Source of the DNA: Bacteroidales bacterium
Lineage (GTDB): Bacteria; Bacteroidota; Bacteroidia; Bacteroidales; F082
DNA: 64,000 nucleotides
Reading direction: 5' to 3'
Assembly: GCA_030683155.1 (NCBI GenBank)
Contig: JAUXMV010000001.1
Location: 1 to 64,000 of the forward strand
Below are positions 1 through 10,576 of this stretch, one piece after another; position 1 is the first letter of the stretch; each line of letters starts with the position of its first letter. The notes beneath the pieces are model-generated. The model made no database searches. It worked only from the letters and a program-made list of their open reading frames with translations, and had not been told where the DNA came from. A program made the translations under genes and the position numbers.

Positions 1-2
1 TG

Positions 3-935
3 GCTTACACCCGTCATGGAGTAACTCTTTGGGATGGAAATATCCAAGCTGTTGCAATTGCTTACGACAGCCGTCATGGGATAAAAGAAAGCCCCACCTT
101 CACCAAAGACAACCGCTACTTCTACAACGGCAAAGAAGAACAACCCATGCCGGGGAAGTGGTTAGATTACGGTGCAAGGTTTTATGATGCGCAACTGGGG
201 AGGTGGCATTCGGTGGATCCGCTGGCGGAACTAGGTCGAAGATGGAGTCCATATACCTATGCATTTGATAATCCGGTACGGTTTATTGATCCAGATGGGA
301 TGTTGGCTACTGACTTTCTGGATAAAAATGGTAATAAAATTATGCATGTTGATGATGGCTCAAATGCAGTCTTTAAGTTATCTGGTAATAACCAAACTGA
401 TGAAAGTTTTCAGTTTACTGGAGAATACAGCGATCAGGGAGGTACAAATGAAGTGAGTGTAGAAGGTGCAATTGCGGGTGCACAAGAATATGTTGCTAAT
501 AATTATGATAAATGCAATCGATCTGTAAATTTTGTTGGACGAACGTACGAGTCTGCTTCAAATGCTGAGGGAAAATCGGTGGATAATATTGATATAGTGA
601 ACGGAAACGGATTTGCAAAAGACATTACAAGCAATTTATCTTCAAATGTTAAGCCAGAAACTTCAGTGACTGAAGCCCAGAAATCAGCAGGAGAAGGAAA
701 TCTGGTAATTGGTGCTAATGGAGGCCATGTTGTTACAATGACAACAAGATCATTCGAAATAACTCGTTTTAACGATTCTGGTTCCAAAATATCAACAAAT
801 ATACGTGAGGGAGGAAAACTAGTTAATGTTAATGGCAGTCAGAGACCAACCAACATTGGTCCAGGACAAAAAAACAGTTTTCAAAATCCAATTTATCAGA
901 AAGACATGATTTGGTACTCATTGCCACGTAAGTAA
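3..935 (+). CDS. Rhs repeat-associated core protein with variable C-terminal toxin-like domain (5' partial)
   Basis: The frame is open back to the window edge, so this is the C-terminal 310 residues of a longer protein; the ATG at 147 is internal. The Rhs core signature is clear: YFYNGKEEQ, then [20 protein letters not shown], then the closing RFIDPDGM at about base 300. In polymorphic toxins everything after this point is a swappable toxin tip. Here the tip is about 211 residues. It has a KCN motif (Cys codon 513-515) and a later GGHVVTM motif (His codon 726-728), an order and context like NlpC/P60, CHAP or papain-fold amidases that cut peptidoglycan. That activity is an inference from two short motifs. 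The next gene, 33 bases downstream, encodes a lipoprotein and fits an immunity partner. Rhs identity is near certain; the toxin class is tentative. Confidence 0.9.
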   Translation, partial: AYTRHGVTLWDGNIQAVAIAYDSRHGIKESPTFTKDNRYFYNGKEEQPMPGKWLDYGARFYDAQLGRWHSVDPLAELGRRWSPYTYAFDNPVRFIDPDGMLATDFLDKNGNKIMHVDDGSNAVFKLSGNNQTDESFQFTGEYSDQGGTNEVSVEGAIAGAQEYVANNYDKCNRSVNFVGRTYESASNAEGKSVDNIDIVNGNGFAKDITSNLSSNVKPETSVTEAQKSAGEGNLVIGANGGHVVTMTTRSFEITRFNDSGSKISTNIREGGKLVNVNGSQRPTNIGPGQKNSFQNPIYQKDMIWYSLPRK

Positions 936-968
936 TCTAATTGTATAATAATCAAGTTCTTTTGATCT

Positions 969-1520
969 ATGAAATATTTTTTTTTAATTTTATTGATGCT
1001 ACATTTATCCTGCTCTTCTACTCATAACAATTCGGGAAAGAACATGACAAATCATAATAGTTGGATAGAACATCGCGCAGTTTATCCTTATGCGGGTTTT
1101 GATATAGAGTTTAAATATCCGAACAGTATTACCATTGCCCACTCGATAGATAATTGCCTTTGTGTCGGCGTTGATACCGAATTTTACAATGAAAACGATG
1201 CTTCATTTGAAGATAATACAAGGCAATGGTGTATTTGTTTGTTAGATACTACAGAATACTCAGTCGACTATTTAATTTCTTCATGGAAAACTGTTTTTAC
1301 TGGAGAAGTTATAGAAAAGAGAGATACAGTAATAATTGGAAACTTAAAAGCACTTCGGGTAATTTTAAAGAGTAAAGAGCCAAATGCTTCCTATAGGCAG
1401 TTGATTTATCTAAAGAAATACTCCACATTATTTGAGGTTATGAATGTTGATGAATCAACAGGAAAAGAATTTGAGGTGTTTTGTGAAAGTATAAAGATTA
1501 TAAGAAACAAGAAACCGTGA
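969..1520 (+). CDS. Small lipoprotein, candidate immunity protein for the Rhs toxin
   Basis: This 183-residue protein starts with a short hydrophobic signal (MKYFFLILLMLHLSCSS) ending in a lipobox with Cys15, so it should be a lipoprotein facing the periplasm or cell surface. The mature part has a YAGFDIEFKYPNS segment and a closing CESIKII strand, a pattern seen in PsbP/DUF1795-like beta-sandwich lipoproteins; this is a loose resemblance. It lies 33 bases after the Rhs gene on the same strand, and a terminator follows, so the two probably form one transcript. Genes directly after Rhs tips usually encode specific immunity proteins. A periplasmic immunity protein would fit a toxin tip that attacks the cell wall. 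No domain was firmly recognised, so the immunity role is inferred from position and localisation. Confidence 0.7.
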   Translation: MKYFFLILLMLHLSCSSTHNNSGKNMTNHNSWIEHRAVYPYAGFDIEFKYPNSITIAHSIDNCLCVGVDTEFYNENDASFEDNTRQWCICLLDTTEYSVDYLISSWKTVFTGEVIEKRDTVIIGNLKALRVILKSKEPNASYRQLIYLKKYSTLFEVMNVDESTGKEFEVFCESIKIIRNKKP

Positions 1521-1544
1521 TTAATGCGAGATACTTAGTTTTTT

Positions 1545-1568
1545 AAACCCGGCAAGTCCGGTTTTTTT
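1545..1568 (+). terminator. Rho-independent terminator after the Rhs/lipoprotein pair
   Basis: A GC-rich hairpin (AAACCCGG, loop CAAGT, CCGGTTT, with one bulged C) runs straight into seven T residues. It lies 25 bases after the lipoprotein stop codon and is well placed to end the toxin/immunity transcript. Confidence 0.75.
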
Positions 1569-1732
1569 CGTTTTTTAGCAGTAGCCTCGTTTTTTGAAAG
1601 AAATCCTTAACTTCCATGTGGCGTACTCTATCGACCTGCGCACCCAGCCCAGCGAAAAGTGAAGAGTTTCATTCCTTCTACCATCATTCTTTTAACACCC
1701 CAATCCAAAATCCGGCTTCACCATAGCACCGG

Positions 1733-1952
1733 GATGGGTGCGTGAGCCCGCGCGAACGGCGGTGCGGCGCCAGGGTGAATGAAAAAACGATTGCAAATCC
1801 GCGAACCTGGCCTCTGATAGGAGGCCATCTCGCCCCTCAGGGCGACGGTTCGTTGGATTTGCGTTGTTTTTTCAGAGCGGGGCGGCGCATTGTTCGCGCT
1901 TGATCCTCCAAAGGCGGACAAGTTTTTGGTACTTTTGATCAAGCAAAAGTAC
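1733..1952 (+). repeat. Structured GC-rich intergenic element, copy A
   Basis: No gene is visible between 1569 and about 2170; this element fills most of the space. It can fold as nested stems: an outer 8-bp stem (GCGCGAAC 1750-1757 with GTTCGCGC 1892-1899), a long imperfect stem of about 27 bp (1781-1807 with 1847-1873), and two apical hairpins inside it (GGCCTC/GAGGCC at 1809-1826 and CGCCC/GGGCG at 1831-1844). A separate 3' hairpin follows (GTACTTTTG, six-base loop, CAAAAGTAC, 1929-1952). The same architecture recurs at 56721-56920 with different paired bases. It is GC-rich against AT-rich surroundings. I do not recognise the family; it could be a REP/BIME-like mobile palindrome or a structured RNA. 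Confidence 0.75.
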
Positions 1953-2170
1953 AAGAGAAATGATTATCTTTGAGCCATGAATCAATGCCAGTCTACAAAC
2001 ACAATTCTTTTTCTTATTGGAATATACTCTACATCACGCTGATGGTGGATAGCATCACACAACGACTCAACGCCATGCAATACAACGTTTGTCGCAGCTG
2101 GAAACCAAATACTTGCTTTATCCCTGACGCTGGATTACAAGCTTATCACCGATTAATGACTTTAAAGCCG

Positions 2171-2178
2171 TACTTTTG
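2171..2178 (+). promoter_or_regulatory. Bacteroidota -7 promoter box upstream of the ABC-F gene
   Basis: TACTTTTG fits the Bacteroidota -7 consensus TAnnTTTG and lies 50 bases before the ABC-F start codon. No good -33 TTTG is seen at the expected spacing, so this is a moderate call. A second box, TATCTTTG at 1965-1972, sits just after the structured element and has no convincing gene after it. Confidence 0.45.
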
Positions 2179-2228
2179 CGGCTCAATTAAAAAAGCTACG
2201 CTTTATAACTTAAAAAATTGCAATTTAG

Positions 2229-3842
<1,614 letters not shown>

Positions 3843-4072
3843 TCTGCTTCAACAATATAAGTTGCGTTTTCTGACCTTTTCCATTGAAACATTCAGAATA
3901 TCTGATTTGTTTTGAGCGCTGGAATTCACTGTATTTTTCGTTTTAATAACCTTGTTTTTGCCGGTTGTTGAATAGCATAAAAAACGGTTTATATCCTGTC
4001 GGTATGTTATGTCTTTTGTGTGAATTCCGGCTGTCATTTTTTTTTATCTTAGCCAACCAAAACAATTTCATC

Positions 4073-7000
4073 ATGAAAGCCTTCCGTTTATTGAGTCTGT
4101 TGGTTCTAAGCATGTCATTTTTACTTTTTTCATGCGAAAGACAATCAAAAAAAATCACGCCTGATATGAATTTTGCTGCGTATATCAGCGATTATTCGCA
4201 TGGCATTGTGCCGTCAGATGCGCCGCTTAACATCACCCTCGCTGTCGATGCAAAATCTCCCGGAGAGACAGGCGCTGAGGTAGTTGAAACACTTTTTGGT
4301 TTTAAGCCGGCTGTAAAAGGAAAATCCTACTGGATTGATAATCGCACGATCAGGTTCATTCCTGAAAGCAAATGGCCGCGCGACAAGCAGATTGAAGTAA
4401 GTTTCTTTTTGAATAAACTGATCAATGTGCCTGAAGCTTTTCACATTTTTCGTTTCAATATTCAAACACTTCCATTGACCTTTGAGGTTGGTTCGACGGT
4501 GTTAAATGTCATTTCTGAAGCAGATCCGGATTTATATCAGCTTACGGGCTCCATCATTTTATCTGAAGCCGTTTCGCCTGAAAAACTCGATGGATTGCTC
4601 TCGTTAAATACTGATGGTGCAAAAAAGAAATTTACTTTTCAAATCGGTTCGACACCGCAAGTCGTTGTTTTTTCGACGGATAGCATACGACGCAAGGACA
4701 AAGAATATGCCTTGCAACTTGGCTGGGACGGATCTGTTATTGGCAGCAAATCAGCAGGCAATATTGAATTTGCCGTGCCTGCCAAAGGTGAATTTTCAGT
4801 AAAAAAAATCGAGGTGCAGCATGTGCCTTCTCAGGCTGTTCATATCTGGTTCAGCGACTTTCTGGATAACCGTCAGAACCTGAAGGGTCTGGTGAGCTTA
4901 AGTCCGGATCAGAAATTAAATTTCAGCATCTCTAAAAATAAGATAACTGCTTTTCCAACAGATTTACTTACCGGTGATTTTGCTTTGCAGATTGCTTCCG
5001 GCATCCGCAACTCACTTGGCAATGTCATTCCGAATGATTTCAATGAACAGATAAGTTTTGAATTATTGAAACCTGAGGTAAAGTTTGTTGGCAACAGCAC
5101 CATTCTGGCAGGCGAAGGCAGTCGCATACTTCCTTTTCAGGCTGTGGGTCTGAGGGCTGTGGATGTGCAGGTTATAAAGATTTTTGAGAAAAATATGCTA
5201 CAGTTTTTGCAGTGGAATACACTTGATGGCAGTTCCGACCTGAAAAGGGTAGGACGTGTTGTTGCACGTGAACAAATAATTCTCAAAAATGATAACTCCG
5301 CTGCAAATTCACAATGGCAAACCTATGCCGTCGATCTCGGAAAGCTTATTGGAAAAGATGAGGCTTCATTGTATCGTGTCATTCTAACATTCAAAAAGGA
5401 GTATGCAGTTTGGAGTTGTGGTGACACACTTTCACCGCTAAAAAAGGAATCGCCCGGACCCACTGAAGAGGAGCTGAAAGTTTGGGGAGATGGTTATTAT
5501 TATGATCCTTCCTATTACTATCCGGATGATTTTAGTTGGTATAATCGCGATAATCCGTGCGATAACAGCTATTATTTTTATGAGCGTTTTCCAGGCAGGA
5601 ATTTATTGGTTTCAAATATTGGTCTGATTGCCAAACAGTCAAATCCCGCGAAAAAAGAGTATAGTTTTTTTGTTAATAACATCGAAACTACCGAGCCGCT
5701 GCAAGGAGTGAAAGTTGAACTATTTGACTATCAGCAGCAATCTATTGCGCAAGGATTGACCAATGCTTTGGGCATCGTAAAACTTAAAGTTGCCAATATT
5801 GCACCTTTTATTGCCGTAGCTTCTTCCCAAAAACAGAAGGCATTTTTAAAACTTGATGAGGGTTCAGCACTTTCGTTGAGCAGGTTTGATGTGAGCGGAA
5901 ACCAGATTCAGGAAGGGATGAAAGGTTTTATATTCAATGAAAGGGGTGTTTACCGACCCGGAGATACACTTTTTATTGGCTTTATTTTGAAATCTGATGA
6001 AATGCAACTTCCTGAAAACTATCCGGTTGTACTTGAACTTACCAATGCGCGACAGCAACTTGTTGCCCGTCAAACCCAAACTAAGCTAAGCAATGGAATG
6101 TGTCTGTTTAAAGTGCCGACATCAGCAGATGCACCCACAGGGATATGGAACGCTTCTGTAAAAGCTGGAAATGCCAATTTTTCAAAGCGTATTCGGGTTG
6201 AAACAATTAAGCCAAACCGTTTGAAGATCAATTTTGATTTTGGCAGGGAAAGCATAGCCAGAACCGAACGCAACAGGGCAGTTAATCTGAATGTAAACTG
6301 GCTTCACGGTGCCAAGGCTGCCGGAATGGATGTAATCCTGGAACGCACAACAAGCCCTTCAGAATTGAAATTCAACAATTTGTCCGGATATGTTTTTGAT
6401 GACCCATCAAAATATTTTGAGGCCGATAAAGATATCCAAACCGGAAAAACAAATGATTCAGGTCTTTGGAATTTCAAATTGAATCTGCCTGATTACCGCT
6501 ATGCAAATGGAAAACTGCGGATTTCATGGCTTGCGAGAGTCACTGAACCGGGTGGTGACTTTTCAATTTCCACCCATACGCTTGATTTTCATCCTTTCGA
6601 CAGATATATTGGATTGGCAGCGCCTAAGCCCGGAAAAGAAGGCTACATCACTTCAGATCAGGTTCAGCAATTCGATGTTGTGAGTGTTGCAGCTGACGGA
6701 AAGATCGATGGTTCTCAATCCATTAAAGTTGAGATATTTAAGCTTGACTGGTCATGGTGGTGGTCGGGAGATAATAGCAGCAGAGCCAGTTATGTGAGCA
6801 CCTACAATGCTCAAAAGATTTATGAAGATGAAATCATGCTTTCGGGCGGCAAAGGTTCGTTTCAATGGACACCAAAGCATCCCCAATGGGGCAATTTCTT
6901 TGTGCGCGTCTCCGACGAAAAAGGCGGTCACAGCAGCGGACAGGTGATTTATGTTGACTGGCCTGACTGGTACTCACGTTCCGGTCGAAAAGCCGAGGGA

Positions 7001-9601
7001 GGTGCAAGTCTGCTTTCTGTGAGCACCGACAAGGAAACTTATAAAACAGGTGAAAAGGCTGTTATCAGTTTTTCAAGTCCAGGAAAGGGCAGAGCCCTCG
7101 TCAGTCTTGAAAACGGAAGTCAACAACTACAGTCATGGTGGGTTGAAACGACAGAGGAAGAAACGAAAATCTGTTTACCGCTCACATCGTTGTTCAGTCC
7201 AAATGTGTATGTGCATATTACGCTCCTTCAACCAATGAAACTGCTTGAAAATGATATGCCTGTGCGATCCTATGGTGTTGTTTCACTTTTGGTGGAAGAC
7301 AGTAAATCAAGGTTGAATCCGGCCATTAATATGCCTGCAGAAACCAAAACAGGAGCTGCATTTGATATCACTGTCAGTGAGCAAAATGGCAAAAATATGA
7401 GTTATTTTCTGGCTGTTGTCGATGAGGGATTGCTTGATCTTACTAACTTCAGGACACCCGATGCGCATTCACTCTTCTATGCTAAAGAAGCACTCGGCAT
7501 AAAAACCTGGGACATGTACGACTTTGTGCTGGGCGCCTATGGCGGAAAGATTGAGCAGATTTTTGCCATTGGTGGTGATGAGTCGTTACCCGACAGGGAA
7601 AAGATGCGGCAGTCGCGCTTTGTGCCTGTGGTGCGTGTAATTGGGCCTGTTGAACTAAAATCAGGAAAAACCAATAAGCACACCCTAACTATCGACAACT
7701 ATATCGGCTCAGTGAAGGCGATGGTGGTCGCTGCCTCTGGGAATGCCTATGGTAAGGCAGATAAAACAATGGCAGTAAAACAACCCCTTATGGTGTTGGG
7801 GACATTGCCGCGCGTACTGCGTCAAAAAGATGAAGTAATACTTCCGGTAACCGTTTTTTCTTCCATAAAAGGAGCCCATTCGGTGGAAGTATCTGTGAAG
7901 GCAGAAGGTAGTCTGAATTTGACTGAGCCTTCAAAACAAAGCCTGAGTTTCGATAAAGAAGGCGAAAAGTTGGTCTGGTTTAAGCTTCAGGCTGCTTCGG
8001 TGTCGGGATTAGGTAATATTTCTATTTCAGCCAAAAGTGCCGGAAATGATGCCTCTCACAAAATGGAGATCGCTGTTCAAAATCCAAATACGCGTGTCTT
8101 CCATAATGAACAAGCCTTTTTGCAGGCTGGTGAAAGTATAAGCCACAATTTAAAATATCCGGGTGAAGAAAAAACACATTTGGCGCAAATGGAGGTTTCT
8201 GCTCTGCCACCTGTCAATTTAAAAAGCAGACTTGACTACTTGCTTCAATATCCTTATGGATGTATAGAACAAATTGTTTCACAAGGTTTTGCACAGCTTT
8301 ATCTGGATAAAACAATGAAGCTTGATACAGATGAAAAACTGAGTCTCAACAATTCGGTTCAGAGCGCTATCCGACAGGTTACAGCAAGGCAGCGGGCTGA
8401 TGGCAGCGTTGCATACTGGCCTGGTTCCATCTACGTTAACGAATGGTCGGATATCTATGCAGGTCATTTTATGACACTTGCTTCACGCGAAAATTTTGCT
8501 GTTCCTTCAATGTTTTTAAACCTTTGGGCAAAAAATCAGGGAAGTATAGCGCAAAAATGGCAACCCGAGATTCATGCCGACCGGATTTTGAATGACCTGC
8601 TTCAGGCATATCGACTGTATGCTTTGGCCTTAGCAGGCGAGCAGCAGATCAATGCGATGAACAGGCTGCGCGAAAATCCAAAGCTTTCGCAACAGGCAGC
8701 AAACATGCTTGCTGCAGCCTATGCCGTTGCAGGTCAAGAAAATGCAGCCCGTCAACTGGCTTTAGGCAATGCGCAAAGAGTAGTTGTTGATGACTATCAA
8801 AGTCAGACTTTTGGATCGGGTATAAGAAATACAGCGATGCGCCTCGAAACTTTGTTGCTTCTCAACGAACAGACACTTGCTTTTCCATTGGTGAAAGAAC
8901 TTGCGGATGCCCTCAGCAGCAACGATTGGCTGAGTACGCAGTCAACGGCATGGAGTCTTTATGCATGGCAGCTTTTTGCGAAAAAATACAATGAATCTGG
9001 AAAAACGAGTTTCAGCTGGAGTCAGGAAAAAACAGAACAAATAAGCCTTTCTTCTGCAGTTTTCACAAAAGAACTTAAAACCTCAAAAGCTGAAGTTAAG
9101 GTTCAAAACACTGGAGATAAACCAATCTATATCAACTGGATAATATCAGGTATTCCCGCAGCCGATAACTTCCCTTCATTTGAAAAAGGGATAGTGCTAA
9201 ACACTCGATTTGTTGATGCTGCAAATAAAAACATCGATCCTGCATCACTTGTTCAGGGAACCCCTTTAACGATGATTACGGAGGTGAAAAACATCAGCGG
9301 AAAGCGGCAGGAATATCTTGCGTTGAGCAAACTGATTCCGGCAGGCTGGGAAATTGTTAATGCCCGCCTGCACAGCGATACTGGACAAACTGGAAATTCC
9401 TCTGATTATTCAGATATCCGTGACGATAGGGTTGTTCATTTCTTTGAACTGGCTTCGGGTGCATCGAAAACATTTAAGACTGAATTACTTGCAACTTATG
9501 AAGGGCGCTTTCTGCTGCCTTCGGTAAGATGTGAAGCCATGTATAACAATGCCATTGGCGCGAGCTCAGGTGGCGGATGGGTCACTATTTTACGAAAATG
9601 A
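4073..9601 (+). CDS. Bacterial alpha-2-macroglobulin family lipoprotein
   Basis: This 1842-residue protein is a bacterial alpha-2-macroglobulin, a large protease trap thought to guard the periplasm against foreign proteases. I start it at 4073 because the next 21 residues form a lipoprotein signal ending in LLFSC (Cys21); an in-frame start 36 codons upstream would bury that signal. The thioester motif is intact: YGCIEQ with Cys1397 and Gln1400, the CxEQ pattern that covalently traps attacking proteases. Repeated beta-sandwich (MG-like) stretches precede it and an alpha-helical domain follows. A Tyr/Asp-rich insertion lies around residues 470-500. PBP1C lies two genes downstream, repeating the A2M-PBP1C pairing known from E. 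coli yfhM/pbpC, which suggests a link to cell-wall repair after breach. Confidence 0.93.
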   Translation: MKAFRLLSLLVLSMSFLLFSCERQSKKITPDMNFAAYISDYSHGIVPSDAPLNITLAVDAKSPGETGAEVVETLFGFKPAVKGKSYWIDNRTIRFIPESKWPRDKQIEVSFFLNKLINVPEAFHIFRFNIQTLPLTFEVGSTVLNVISEADPDLYQLTGSIILSEAVSPEKLDGLLSLNTDGAKKKFTFQIGSTPQVVVFSTDSIRRKDKEYALQLGWDGSVIGSKSAGNIEFAVPAKGEFSVKKIEVQHVPSQAVHIWFSDFLDNRQNLKGLVSLSPDQKLNFSISKNKITAFPTDLLTGDFALQIASGIRNSLGNVIPNDFNEQISFELLKPEVKFVGNSTILAGEGSRILPFQAVGLRAVDVQVIKIFEKNMLQFLQWNTLDGSSDLKRVGRVVAREQIILKNDNSAANSQWQTYAVDLGKLIGKDEASLYRVILTFKKEYAVWSCGDTLSPLKKESPGPTEEELKVWGDGYYYDPSYYYPDDFSWYNRDNPCDNSYYFYERFPGRNLLVSNIGLIAKQSNPAKKEYSFFVNNIETTEPLQGVKVELFDYQQQSIAQGLTNALGIVKLKVANIAPFIAVASSQKQKAFLKLDEGSALSLSRFDVSGNQIQEGMKGFIFNERGVYRPGDTLFIGFILKSDEMQLPENYPVVLELTNARQQLVARQTQTKLSNGMCLFKVPTSADAPTGIWNASVKAGNANFSKRIRVETIKPNRLKINFDFGRESIARTERNRAVNLNVNWLHGAKAAGMDVILERTTSPSELKFNNLSGYVFDDPSKYFEADKDIQTGKTNDSGLWNFKLNLPDYRYANGKLRISWLARVTEPGGDFSISTHTLDFHPFDRYIGLAAPKPGKEGYITSDQVQQFDVVSVAADGKIDGSQSIKVEIFKLDWSWWWSGDNSSRASYVSTYNAQKIYEDEIMLSGGKGSFQWTPKHPQWGNFFVRVSDEKGGHSSGQVIYVDWPDWYSRSGRKAEGGASLLSVSTDKETYKTGEKAVISFSSPGKGRALVSLENGSQQLQSWWVETTEEETKICLPLTSLFSPNVYVHITLLQPMKLLENDMPVRSYGVVSLLVEDSKSRLNPAINMPAETKTGAAFDITVSEQNGKNMSYFLAVVDEGLLDLTNFRTPDAHSLFYAKEALGIKTWDMYDFVLGAYGGKIEQIFAIGGDESLPDREKMRQSRFVPVVRVIGPVELKSGKTNKHTLTIDNYIGSVKAMVVAASGNAYGKADKTMAVKQPLMVLGTLPRVLRQKDEVILPVTVFSSIKGAHSVEVSVKAEGSLNLTEPSKQSLSFDKEGEKLVWFKLQAASVSGLGNISISAKSAGNDASHKMEIAVQNPNTRVFHNEQAFLQAGESISHNLKYPGEEKTHLAQMEVSALPPVNLKSRLDYLLQYPYGCIEQIVSQGFAQLYLDKTMKLDTDEKLSLNNSVQSAIRQVTARQRADGSVAYWPGSIYVNEWSDIYAGHFMTLASRENFAVPSMFLNLWAKNQGSIAQKWQPEIHADRILNDLLQAYRLYALALAGEQQINAMNRLRENPKLSQQAANMLAAAYAVAGQENAARQLALGNAQRVVVDDYQSQTFGSGIRNTAMRLETLLLLNEQTLAFPLVKELADALSSNDWLSTQSTAWSLYAWQLFAKKYNESGKTSFSWSQEKTEQISLSSAVFTKELKTSKAEVKVQNTGDKPIYINWIISGIPAADNFPSFEKGIVLNTRFVDAANKNIDPASLVQGTPLTMITEVKNISGKRQEYLALSKLIPAGWEIVNARLHSDTGQTGNSSDYSDIRDDRVVHFFELASGASKTFKTELLATYEGRFLLPSVRCEAMYNNAIGASSGGGWVTILRK

Positions 9602-9686
9602 AAATAGCTTGTCAGTTGAAAAAATTACTTTTGAATAAGATTTAGAAAATATAATCACAACAATTAATAAACTTACCGTCTATCCA

Positions 9687-10448
9687 ATGAAAAAAGAATT
9701 TCTTGTATTAACAACCGCATTGTTTTTGATGATGAGCCTGAAATCCCAGACACCACTCAACACTGCAATTGACTTCACTGTCACCGATATTACAGGTGTT
9801 GAACACAATTTGTTTAGTTATCTGGATGCAGGAAAATATGTCTGCATCGATTTCTTCTTCGTCAACTGTGGTCCATGCCAGGTATTTGCGCCTAAGTTTC
9901 AACAAACATTTGAGCATTTTGGATGCAATTCGAGCAATGTAATTTTCCTTTCGATCAGTTCACAGGACAATATGGTGGCCGTGCAAAACTATGCTGCATC
10001 CCACAACTATACTTATCCTATGGTTCCAAATACATGGGGAGTTACAACAACCTATCAGATAGGCGCTTACCCGACAATTATACTTATTGCACCCAACAGG
10101 CAGATCGTTGAAAAGGATATATGGCCGGTAAATACAGCCCAGGTGCTCATTGACAAACTGTTGCTGTACGGTGCGATTCCGCAGAGTTGTTCCGCTGTGG
10201 GAGTCAATGAATTGAGTGACTTCATTTTTAGTGTTACACCAAATCCTTTTAGCGATCAGATAAAAATTGAAGTTGATTCCTTTGTGAATGTTGAAATCTA
10301 TGATTTGATGGGTAAAAAACTCGATAGTTTCATAGTGAATCAACTATCGAATTACAACAGTGCAAGTCTGAAGCCCGGAATTTATATGATAAAAGCATTC
10401 AGCAGTGAGGGCAAAATAGTTGCTTCACAAAAGCTGCAAAAATTCTGA
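9687..10448 (+). CDS. Secreted thioredoxin-like protein with T9SS sorting domain
   Basis: This 253-residue protein has a signal peptide (residues 1-21, MKKEFLVLTTALF then SLKSQ) and a TlpA/AhpC-type thioredoxin fold. The active-site motif is CGPC (Cys61 and Cys64) and a cis-proline segment GAYPTIIL lies near residue 130. From about residue 172 it has a separate module beginning VTPNPFSDQIKIEV and ending LKPGIYMIKAFSSEGKIV. This is the classic type A sorting domain that sends proteins across the outer membrane through the type IX system. So a thiol oxidoreductase is probably displayed on or released from the cell surface. It lies between the macroglobulin (85 bases before) and PBP1C (128 bases after), all on one strand. 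Whether it acts on either is unknown. Confidence 0.9.
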   Translation: MKKEFLVLTTALFLMMSLKSQTPLNTAIDFTVTDITGVEHNLFSYLDAGKYVCIDFFFVNCGPCQVFAPKFQQTFEHFGCNSSNVIFLSISSQDNMVAVQNYAASHNYTYPMVPNTWGVTTTYQIGAYPTIILIAPNRQIVEKDIWPVNTAQVLIDKLLLYGAIPQSCSAVGVNELSDFIFSVTPNPFSDQIKIEVDSFVNVEIYDLMGKKLDSFIVNQLSNYNSASLKPGIYMIKAFSSEGKIVASQKLQKF

Positions 10449-10576
10449 TTTAACTTCATATAATGTTTCGGATCTAAACTGTTTTTTACCTTATTGATTT
10501 TAAGAATTTTTTTTCAGGACCGAACTGAAAATGTTTTTAGCTGATGAAAAAAACAAAACGCATCTTTTAAATATTT

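Noticed and set aside
1718-1954. Open frame of 78 codons on the minus strand
   Set aside because: It lies inside the folded GC-rich element; its composition follows the palindromes and no protein-like pattern is seen.
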